Assembly (NCBI GenBank): GCA_031969915.1
Contig: DALYJJ010000241.1
Coordinates: 1-5,692, forward strand
DNA: 5,692 nucleotides
Reading direction: 5' to 3'
Source: DALYJJ01 sp031969915
Lineage (GTDB): Bacteria; Acidobacteriota; Terriglobia; Bryobacterales; Bryobacteraceae
The translations under genes were made by a program, and so were the position numbers. The notes beneath the pieces are model-generated. The model saw nothing but the letters and a program-made list of their open reading frames with translations. It was not told where the DNA came from and ran no database searches. Shown in pieces: positions 1 through 5,418 of the stretch; the stretch's first letter is position 1; each line of letters starts with the position of its first letter.

Positions 1-423
1 GCGGAAGAGGCGTTCGATCCCCGCGACGCCCGCCTCTCCGAAGCCGTGGCGGCGCGCACCGAAGGCCGCGGTGTGGACGCGGTAATCGTCGCGGTATCCG
101 CGCCCGGCATCGTCGAACAGGCGGTGAAACTCTCCCGCCCCGGCGCGCGCATCCTTCTTTTCGCACAGACCTCGGCCAAGGAAAGAATCGAACTTCCCGG
201 CGCGGACATCTGCGTACAGGAGCGGACGCTCTTCGGCTGCTACAGTGCGTCCGTGGACTTGCAGAAAGAATCGGCGGACCTCGTGTTTAGCGGCGACCTG
301 CCCGTCGATGAACTCATCTCACATCGTGTGCCCCTGGAGGAGATCACCCGGGGTTTCGAATTGGCCCGCCGGCCGGATGAAGAAACGTTGAAGATCATTG
401 TGCAGCCGCAGAGGTGCTCCTAG
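1..423 (+). CDS. Zinc-type medium-chain dehydrogenase, C-terminal part (5' end outside window)
   Basis: An open frame runs from base 1 to a TAG at 421-423 and gives about 140 residues. It enters the window already open, so the true start is upstream; the GTG at 46 is internal and would cut a Rossmann-fold element. The visible part matches the second half of the coenzyme-binding domain and the C-terminal tail of the MDR (alcohol, sorbitol or threonine dehydrogenase) superfamily. It has a GRGVDAVIVAV strand, then a PGARILLFAQ strand where these enzymes carry the 'G-G-x-hydrophobic' segment, then a final helix-strand ending in LKIIVQP. The N-terminal half, with the zinc ligands and the GxGxxG motif, is not in the window, so metal dependence and substrate cannot be judged. 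The last base of its stop codon is the first base of the next gene's GTG, so the two are probably co-transcribed and translationally coupled. It is a diverged homologue of that neighbour. Confidence 0.85.
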   Translation, partial: AEEAFDPRDARLSEAVAARTEGRGVDAVIVAVSAPGIVEQAVKLSRPGARILLFAQTSAKERIELPGADICVQERTLFGCYSASVDLQKESADLVFSGDLPVDELISHRVPLEEITRGFELARRPDEETLKIIVQPQRCS

Positions 424-1463
424 TGAAACGCGAAATGACGGCGGCCGTGCTCTATGGCAAGGAGAACTTGCGCGTGGAGTCGGTGCCCGTTCCCGAGATC
501 GGGGATCGTGACGTTCTGGTTCATGTGAAAGCGGCGTTGACCTGCGGCACGGACGTCAAGGTTTTCCAGCGTGGCTACCACGCTCGGATGATCGTGCCGC
601 CCGCGCTCTTCGGCCACGAATTGGCCGGCGACATCGTCGCGGTCGGCCGCGAAGTCACCTCATGGCGTCCCGGCCAGCGCATCGTTGCCGCCAACTCCGC
701 CCCCTGCCACAACTGCTTCTTCTGCCGCCGCGGCTCCGAGAATCTCTGCGAGGACCTTCTCTTCAACAACGGAGCCTACGCCGAGTTCATCCGCATCCCC
801 GGCCGCATCGTTGAGCGAAACATGTACGAGGTGCCCGCCGGCATCACCTACCAGGACGCGGCGCTCGCCGAGCCTCTGGCCTGTGTGCTCCGCGGGCTGG
901 AGGAAACCGGCGTACGCCCGGGCGATAACCTCGCCGTCATCGGCCAGGGCCCGATCGGCTTGATGTTTGTCCGGCTCGCGAAGATCTACGGCGCGCGCGT
1001 CCTGGCGCTCGGCCGCCGGCAGTCGCAGTTGGATCGCGCCAGCGCCATGGGCGCCGACGAACTCCTGGTGGTCAACGACGGCGAAGACGTCGTCTCCAAG
1101 GTCCGCGAACTTACCGGCGGCTATGGAGTCGATATCGCCATCGAAGCCGTCGGCAACCCGGACACCTGGCAACTGGCGGTGATGCTGCTGCGCAAGGGCG
1201 GTACCGTGAACTTCTTCGGTGGTTGTCCCGCCGACAGCCAGATCTCGCTTGATACCTCGCACCTGCACTACTCCGAAATCACCTGCACGGCCAGCTTCCA
1301 TCACACCCCGGGCCACATTCGCAAGGCCTTGGATATCATCTGCCGCGGCGAGATTTCGGCCAGTCACTTCGTCAACGGCCAGGCGCCCTTGACGAACCTG
1401 CTTGAGGTCTTGCGCCATCTCATGAGCCACAACGGCCACATGAAGACGGCCATCATCCCGTAA
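423..1463 (+). CDS. Zinc-dependent medium-chain alcohol dehydrogenase (MDR family)
   Basis: This 346-residue protein has the usual MDR length and a complete motif set. The catalytic-zinc ligands are Cys41, His65 and Glu66 (in GHELAG) and probably Glu150 (in ALAEPLACV). Four structural-zinc cysteines sit at 95, 98, 101 and 109 with the classical C-x2-C-x2-C-x7-C spacing. The Rossmann loop GQGPIG is at 174-179. After the second beta strand the sequence reads LGRR (196-199) rather than ending in Asp, which hints at NADP(H) rather than NAD(H); this is inference. The family oxidises alcohols or polyols, or reduces the carbonyls, in the cytoplasm; the substrate is not predictable here. I chose GTG 423 because GAGG at 411-414 lies 8 nt upstream and the start overlaps the preceding stop by one base. 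ATG 435 fits the usual family N-terminus (MTAAVLYG) but lacks a ribosome site; GTG 414 is also open. It is followed after 8 bp by hpnC, so it may belong to the squalene operon. Confidence 0.93.
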   Translation: MKREMTAAVLYGKENLRVESVPVPEIGDRDVLVHVKAALTCGTDVKVFQRGYHARMIVPPALFGHELAGDIVAVGREVTSWRPGQRIVAANSAPCHNCFFCRRGSENLCEDLLFNNGAYAEFIRIPGRIVERNMYEVPAGITYQDAALAEPLACVLRGLEETGVRPGDNLAVIGQGPIGLMFVRLAKIYGARVLALGRRQSQLDRASAMGADELLVVNDGEDVVSKVRELTGGYGVDIAIEAVGNPDTWQLAVMLLRKGGTVNFFGGCPADSQISLDTSHLHYSEITCTASFHHTPGHIRKALDIICRGEISASHFVNGQAPLTNLLEVLRHLMSHNGHMKTAIIP

Positions 1464-1471
1464 CGCCGGCC

Positions 1472-2386
1472 GTGCCGCTGCTGCTTGAGCCCAAGGAGTA
1501 CGTCGCCTCGCCCCAGGCCATGCGGCAGGTCTGCTCGCGAGAAGAGGCCCTTGCCTACACCCGCTGGCTGGCCACCCACCATTACGAGAACTTCCACGTG
1601 GTCAGCTTCCTGCTGCCCAAGCGCCTGCACCAGGACTTCTACAACGTCTACTCGTTCTGCCGCTGGGCCGACGATCTGGGCGACGAGATCGGCGATCCCG
1701 CCGAGAGCCTGCGCCTGCTTGGATGGTGGCGCGGCGAACTCCGCCGGGCCTATGAAGGCGAGGCGTCTCATCCGGTCTTCGTCGCGCTGCGCGAAACCGT
1801 CGCCCGCCACCAGGTCCCCGCTTCCCTCTTCGAAGATCTGATCACCGCCTTTGAGCAGGACCAGTCGGTCGCACGCTACCGCGGCTTCGACGACCTGTTC
1901 GCTTACTGCCGCTGCTCGGCGAACCCCGTGGGCCGCCTGGTGCTCTGCTTGTGCGGATATCGCGACGAGCGGCGCCAAGCCATGAGCGACGCCACCTGCA
2001 CGGCGCTTCAGTTGGCCAACTTCTGGCAGGATGTTTCGGTCGACCTTGAAAAAGGGCGGATCTATCTCCCTTTGAGTGTGCTCGAACGGCACGGCTCGAA
2101 CGAAGCGGAGGTGCTCGAGCGGCGCTTCACGCCGGGCTTTCGCGCGGCCATGCGCGAAGCTGTCGGCGTCGCTCGCGCGCTCTTCGACGAGGGCCTGCCG
2201 CTGGCGCGCACCCTCGACCGCCGCCTGGCGATCGATGTCGATCTCTTCAGCCGCGGCGGGCTGCGGGTTCTCGACAAGATCGAAGCGCTCGACTACAACG
2301 TGCTCGCCCGGCGGCCCGCCGTCTCCAAGTTGGAACGCGTGGGCCTCCTGCTGCGCTCGGTGGCCCGGTTCGCGCTCGCCGCATGA
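1472..2386 (+). CDS. hpnC: Squalene synthase HpnC (presqualene diphosphate to hydroxysqualene)
   Basis: This is a 304-residue trans-isoprenyl diphosphate synthase-fold protein of the squalene/phytoene synthase family. The first Asp-rich motif is in SFCRWADDLGDE (61-72: D67, D68, D71). The second is in NFWQDVSVDLEKGRIYLP (183-200: D187, D191), which binds Mg-diphosphate. The segment HHYENFHVVSFLLP (36-49) near the N-terminus is typical of HpnC rather than HpnD. In characterised bacteria HpnC converts presqualene diphosphate to hydroxysqualene, which HpnE then reduces. The GTG at 1472 lies 8 bp after the dehydrogenase stop and has no clear Shine-Dalgarno sequence; ATG 1520 is an alternative that would still keep all motifs. 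The stop overlaps the hpnD start in an ATGA (2383-2386), a strong sign of translational coupling. Phytoene synthase is the main alternative, but the tandem with a second family member directly downstream argues for HpnC/HpnD. Confidence 0.92.
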   Translation: MPLLLEPKEYVASPQAMRQVCSREEALAYTRWLATHHYENFHVVSFLLPKRLHQDFYNVYSFCRWADDLGDEIGDPAESLRLLGWWRGELRRAYEGEASHPVFVALRETVARHQVPASLFEDLITAFEQDQSVARYRGFDDLFAYCRCSANPVGRLVLCLCGYRDERRQAMSDATCTALQLANFWQDVSVDLEKGRIYLPLSVLERHGSNEAEVLERRFTPGFRAAMREAVGVARALFDEGLPLARTLDRRLAIDVDLFSRGGLRVLDKIEALDYNVLARRPAVSKLERVGLLLRSVARFALAA

Positions 2387-3249
2387 GCCCGGAACTCGCA
2401 GCCTCCTACGATTTCTGCCGCCGCCTGGCGCGGGCGCGCGCCAAGAATTTCTATTACTCGTTCCTGCTTCTGGAGAAGCCCCAGCGCGACGCCATGTGCG
2501 CCGTGTACGCCTTCATGCGCCACTGCGACGATCTGAGCGACGGGCCCGGAATTGAGCCCGAGGCCGGCCGCCGCGCGCTGGTTGAGTGGCGCGCCGCGCT
2601 CGAGTCCGCCCTCGCCGGCGGGTCCCCGGATCACTCGCTGTGGCCCGCCTTCCGCGATGCCGCACACAGATACCGAATTCCGCATCGGTACTTTCACCAA
2701 ATGATCGACGGCGTCTCGAGCGATCTGACGCCCCGCCGCATCGTGACCTTCGACGNNNNNNNNNNCTACCAGTACTGCTACCACGTGGCCTCCGTCGTCG
2801 GCCTTACGGTCATTCACATCTTCGGCTTCCAGGACGCGCGTGCTCTCGAACTCGCCGAGCGCTGCGGCATCGCCTTCCAACTCACGAACATCCTCCGCGA
2901 TGTGCGCGAAGACGGCGGGCGCGGCCGCGTCTATTTGCCTGCCCAGGACCTGGAGCGGTTCGGCGTCGCGGAAGAAGCCATGCTCCGCGGCGTGGACAGC
3001 CCGGCTCTGCGAGATCTGCTCGCCTTCGAAGGCCGCCGCGCCCGCGCCTACTTCAATGAGGCGCGGCCGCTCATCGGCCTGGTCGGCCAACGCAGCCGCG
3101 CGTCGCTCTGGGCCCTGATTGAGATCTACTCGCGCCTGTTGGCGCGCATCGAAGCGTCGCAGTACGACGTCCTGTCGAAGCGGATCCGCTTGAGCGCCTT
3201 CGAGAAGGTCGCGATTCTGGTCCAGGCGCTGGCGGCGCACCGCCGGTAG
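2383..3249 (+). CDS. hpnD: Presqualene diphosphate synthase HpnD (with a 10-N assembly gap)
   Basis: This 288-residue second squalene/phytoene synthase homologue begins at an ATG overlapping the hpnC stop by 4 bp. HpnD condenses two farnesyl diphosphates to presqualene diphosphate, the step before HpnC. Visible motifs are the substrate-binding KNFYYSFLLL (21-30), the first Asp motif in HCDDLSD (47-53), and the second in TNILRDVREDGGRGRVYLP (178-196: D183, D187). The last is the canonical HpnD form, with the RGRxYLP ending. Codons 125-128 are unknown because of ten N at 2756-2765; the frame is intact on both sides. Family pattern around this place (F-D/E-D/E-L-Y-x-Y-C-Y) suggests two real residues rather than four. 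The gene ends at TAG 3247-3249, only 11 bp from the stop of the opposing hydrolase gene, so the operon ends here and no hpnE follows. Confidence 0.92.
   Translation: MSPELAASYDFCRRLARARAKNFYYSFLLLEKPQRDAMCAVYAFMRHCDDLSDGPGIEPEAGRRALVEWRAALESALAGGSPDHSLWPAFRDAAHRYRIPHRYFHQMIDGVSSDLTPRRIVTFDXXXXYQYCYHVASVVGLTVIHIFGFQDARALELAERCGIAFQLTNILRDVREDGGRGRVYLPAQDLERFGVAEEAMLRGVDSPALRDLLAFEGRRARAYFNEARPLIGLVGQRSRASLWALIEIYSRLLARIEASQYDVLSKRIRLSAFEKVAILVQALAAHRR
2756..2765. other. Run of ten N: scaffold or assembly gap
   Basis: Ten consecutive N interrupt hpnD between GAC-G and CTAC. Exactly ten is a common placeholder for a gap of unknown or estimated length, so it need not reflect ten real bases. The reading frame is preserved whether the true gap is 10 or 4 bases. 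Confidence 0.98.
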
Positions 3250-3260
3250 GCGCCCGTCGC

Positions 3261-4163
3261 TTACTCCGACGGAGGCCGCGCGCTGCCCCCGACCTTCGCC
3301 AGGAACGGCCGCAACGCGTCCAGCGTCCGCTGCTTTTCGTCGCGCCGCACGTTGTGTCCCGCTCCTTCGATGTGCACGATCTGGCCCGCTTTGAGAATCC
3401 CGGTGACCTGCTCGTTCTGCTGGCGCGCCTCGCCTTCGGCGTGCGCCTTCAGGATCAAAACCGGCGCCGTGATTTTCGCGAACAGCTCCGCCATCGACGG
3501 ACGCGCCCCCACGCCCCGTCCCAGCGCCGTGTCGGGATGATGCCGCCGCTTCGAGGGCGCCCAGATCTCGCACTCCGAGCGGCCCCACTTCGGCGTCTGC
3601 TTCATGCAGCTTTCCATCAGCGCCGTTTCGCTCTGGTTGTTCCGTGCCAGGACCGCCCCGCGGCGCGCTTCGGGATCGCCGGAGGCGCCGCCCGCGGGCG
3701 CGGCGGGGCGGTTCGCCAGGTTCGGATCCTCTAACACCACGGCCCTGGGCACGCCAGGGTATTTGGCTGCGAACGCCGCCGCAGCGAAGCTCCCCATCGA
3801 GTGACCCATGACGATCGGCCGGTCCAGCTTCAGTTCCCGGATCAGGCCCGCCAGGTCGTCCGCCTGCACGTCCACCGGGTCACCCGCTTTGGGCGGATCC
3901 GACAATCCGTGCCCCCGCGCATCGATCATGACAATGTCGAACCCGCTCTCGAGTTCTTTGGCGAAGTTGGTCCAGCACAAACCGTCGTCCGAAGACCCGT
4001 GCGCCAGCACGAGTGGTACCCGGCCCGGCGTGCCGGCCCGCCAATAGTGCATGCGAATGCCATTGGTCAGGACGTACCCATCCGTCCAATGCCCGGGCGG
4101 GGGCGGCGCCGCCACCAGACTCAGCCCGAGCGAAACACCGGCCAGCAACGCTCTTCGAATCAC
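3261..4163 (-). CDS. Exported alpha/beta hydrolase (serine hydrolase)
   Basis: This 300-residue alpha/beta-hydrolase-fold protein starts with a probable signal peptide: MIRRALLAG, then a hydrophobic stretch to about Ala19, then a Pro-rich junction. It is therefore likely exported. Fold landmarks in order are the oxyanion HGSSDDG (55-61), DARGHGLSDP (81-90), the nucleophile elbow GHSMGS (120-125, Ser122), the strand APVLILKA (233-240) and the catalytic His270 in GAGHNVRRD. The catalytic acid is unclear: where relatives usually have Asp after strand 6 this protein has His241 (KAHAEGE), with Glu243 or Glu245 as possible substitutes. C186 and C198 could form a disulfide in an exported protein. 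The open frame extends upstream to 4793, but GTG 4163 is chosen because an AAGGAGGT ribosome site lies 5 nt before it and the signal peptide begins there; the extension is antisense to the patatin gene. The substrate is unknown (ester, lactone or epoxide hydrolysis are all possible). It is convergent with hpnD and divergent from the patatin gene. Confidence 0.9.
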   Translation of the reverse strand: MIRRALLAGVSLGLSLVAAPPPPGHWTDGYVLTNGIRMHYWRAGTPGRVPLVLAHGSSDDGLCWTNFAKELESGFDIVMIDARGHGLSDPPKAGDPVDVQADDLAGLIRELKLDRPIVMGHSMGSFAAAAFAAKYPGVPRAVVLEDPNLANRPAAPAGGASGDPEARRGAVLARNNQSETALMESCMKQTPKWGRSECEIWAPSKRRHHPDTALGRGVGARPSMAELFAKITAPVLILKAHAEGEARQQNEQVTGILKAGQIVHIEGAGHNVRRDEKQRTLDALRPFLAKVGGSARPPSE

Positions 4164-4168
4164 GGAAC

Positions 4169-4176
4169 ACCTCCTT
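4169..4176 (-). promoter_or_regulatory. Strong Shine-Dalgarno site of the hydrolase gene
   Basis: The minus strand reads AAGGAGGT here, a near-perfect anti-16S match, 5 nt before GTG 4163. It fixes the start of the hydrolase despite the much longer upstream open frame. No other gene in the window has a site this strong. Confidence 0.85.
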
Positions 4177-4187
4177 GACGTTCGCAC

Positions 4188-4215
4188 TCTATACCGGAAG
4201 GCCGCCGTTTGTCGA
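4188..4215 (-). promoter_or_regulatory. Possible sigma70-type promoter for the hydrolase gene
   Basis: On the minus strand, TCGACA (4215-4210) is followed after 16 bp by TATAGA (4193-4188). The first differs from TTGACA by one base and the second from TATAAT by two. Transcription would start about 6-8 bp downstream, giving a short leader that carries the strong ribosome site. Placement is sensible, but such matches occur by chance and no experimental signal is available. Confidence 0.35.
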
Positions 4216-4223
4216 GAGGCGGC
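4201..4223. repeat. 6-bp inverted repeat (hairpin or operator candidate) in the divergent intergenic region
   Basis: GCCGCC at 4201-4206 and GGCGGC at 4218-4223 are perfect reverse complements separated by 11 bases. The loop holds the putative -35 hexamer of the hydrolase promoter. The right arm shares two bases with the GAGAGG (4214-4219) upstream of the small leader ORF. It could be an operator or a short RNA hairpin, but six GC pairs in GC-rich DNA can arise by chance. Confidence 0.25.
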
Positions 4224-4224
4224 G

Positions 4225-4275
4225 ATGAGCACCCCCCTGGACTTTGGTCCCCGATGCGACACAATATCCGGATGA
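4225..4275 (+). other. Possible 16-codon leader ORF coupled to the patatin gene
   Basis: ATG 4225 is preceded by GAGAGG (4214-4219) at 5 nt spacing and opens 16 codons (MSTPLDFGPRCDTISG). Its TGA (4273-4275) overlaps ATG 4272 of the patatin gene as ATGA. The patatin start itself has no evident ribosome site, so translation through this short frame and re-initiation is a reasonable way to load ribosomes. The peptide resembles nothing I know and may have no function of its own. The alternative is chance, or a patatin start further upstream. Confidence 0.25.
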
Positions 4276-5417
4276 CCATGGATCGCAAGAAACTTCTCGC
4301 GCTCGACGGCGGCGGCATTCGCGGCGTCATCACCCTGGGCGTTCTGGCCGCCATCGAACGCGTGGTGAAACGTCCGCTTGGCGAGTACTTCGATTACATC
4401 GGCGGCACCAGCACGGGCGCGATCATCGCCGCGGGCCTGGCTCAGGGGATGACGGTGTCGCAACTGCGCGAGTTCTACGAAAAGTACGGACCCGCCATGT
4501 TCCAGGAGCGGTTTCTTCTGCAACGCTACAAGAGCCTCTATACGAAGGACGCCCTGGCCGAGCAACTCAAGACGACGTTCGGCCCGGCCACTACGCTTGC
4601 CGCCGCCCGCGATCCGTTGCTCCTGATTGTCACGCGCAACTGGACGACCGACTCGCCCTGGCCCATCAGCAGCAACCCGGCCGCCATCTACAACGACACC
4701 GCGCGCCCCGATTGCAACCTGAAGATCCCGCTCTGGCAGTTGGTGCGCGCCAGCACGGCCGCGCCCGTCTACTTCCCACCCGAAGTGCTGCACTGGGATC
4801 CCAGCGATCCGTCGAAGAGTTTCGTCTTCGTCGACGGCGGAGTTACGCCCTACAACAACCCCGCGTTTCTGCTCTTCCGCATGGCCACGGTTCCCGAGTA
4901 CCGGCTGGGCTGGTCCACGGGCGAGGACAAGATGCTCATCGTATCGGTGGGCACCGGCTCGGCCCCGAAAACCGGGCCCGCGTACGGCGCGCGCGAACGT
5001 TCGATTCCCTCGCAGTTGCCGGGCCTGATCTCGGCCCTGATGTTCGGCGCCGAGGTGGACCAGGACGTGTCCTGCCGCACCGTGGGCCGCTGCACCTTCG
5101 GAGACATCATCGACAACGAACTCGGCGACATGATTCCCCGCGACTACCCCGGCGGCTTGCCGCCGCGGCTTCGTGACCGCGCGCAGTACCCCAAGATCCC
5201 GCTCTCGCAGAACCTCGGCAAGGCCTTTCTCTATGCCCGCTACAACGCCACGCTCAACGCCGGCGAGTTGCGTGATTTGGGCCTCGGCAACCTCGACGTC
5301 GAAGATCTTCTGCGCATGGATCTGGCCACGCCGGAGAACATCGCCAACCTGCTCGCCGTCGGCGATGCCCTAGGCCGAAGCGTGAGCGCCGGCGACTTCG
5401 GGCCGTTCATCGACTGA
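4272..5417 (+). CDS. Patatin-like phospholipase
   Basis: This 381-residue patatin/cPLA2-fold acyl hydrolase has a complete catalytic site. The oxyanion loop DGGGIRG is at 12-18, the nucleophile motif GTSTG at 45-49 (Ser47), and the catalytic Asp at 188 in DGGVTPYNNPA. SVGTGS (225-230) is a further patatin-typical strand-loop. Such enzymes use a Ser-Asp dyad to cleave fatty acyl chains from phospholipids. There is no signal peptide or membrane segment, so it is probably cytosolic and acts on the inner leaflet. The DGGGIRG...GTSTG layout is also seen in the CapV-type phospholipase effectors of CBASS, but general housekeeping patatins share it. The start is uncertain: ATG 4272, 4278 and 4254 are all in frame; I prefer 4272 because it overlaps the stop of a small upstream ORF, while 4278 gives the cleanest family N-terminus. 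The next gene begins 1 base after the stop, so the two are almost certainly one operon. Confidence 0.92.
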   Translation: MTMDRKKLLALDGGGIRGVITLGVLAAIERVVKRPLGEYFDYIGGTSTGAIIAAGLAQGMTVSQLREFYEKYGPAMFQERFLLQRYKSLYTKDALAEQLKTTFGPATTLAAARDPLLLIVTRNWTTDSPWPISSNPAAIYNDTARPDCNLKIPLWQLVRASTAAPVYFPPEVLHWDPSDPSKSFVFVDGGVTPYNNPAFLLFRMATVPEYRLGWSTGEDKMLIVSVGTGSAPKTGPAYGARERSIPSQLPGLISALMFGAEVDQDVSCRTVGRCTFGDIIDNELGDMIPRDYPGGLPPRLRDRAQYPKIPLSQNLGKAFLYARYNATLNAGELRDLGLGNLDVEDLLRMDLATPENIANLLAVGDALGRSVSAGDFGPFID

Positions 5418-5418
5418 T

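Noticed and set aside
660..1439. A 259-codon minus-strand open frame antisense to the zinc dehydrogenase
   Set aside because: The plus strand encodes a complete set of MDR zinc and Rossmann motifs, while the antisense translation shows no recognisable domain or ribosome site.
3229..3246. GGCGG-CGCA-CCGCC hairpin at the 3' end of hpnD as a terminator
   Set aside because: The five perfect pairs lie inside the coding region and no T-tract follows on either strand, so it is not supported as an intrinsic terminator.
2293..3588. A 431-codon minus-strand open frame antisense to hpnD
   Set aside because: It runs across the N gap and is antisense to a gene with clear HpnD motifs. Its translation is low-complexity Arg/Ala/Gly-rich without family motifs, as expected for antisense frames in GC-rich DNA.
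4175..4203. TTGACG as a -35 element for the patatin gene on the plus strand
   Set aside because: At 16-18 bp spacing the sequence is GC-rich with no -10-like hexamer. The nearby TATACC is only 9 bp away, too close.
4237..4272. CTGGAC...CACAAT as a promoter giving a leaderless patatin mRNA
   Set aside because: Spacing is 17 bp, but both hexamers match the consensus poorly. It remains only a theoretical alternative to the coupled leader ORF.
4164..4793. Upstream extension of the alpha/beta hydrolase frame to 4793 (would give 510 residues)
   Set aside because: The extension is antisense to the patatin gene. The AAGGAGGT site and signal peptide place the real start at GTG 4163.
4272..5417. Firm assignment of the patatin as CapV of a CBASS system
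   Set aside because: No CD-NTase, Cap2/Cap3 or HORMA/TRIP13 gene is visible, and the DGGGIRG and GTSTG motifs are shared by ordinary patatins.
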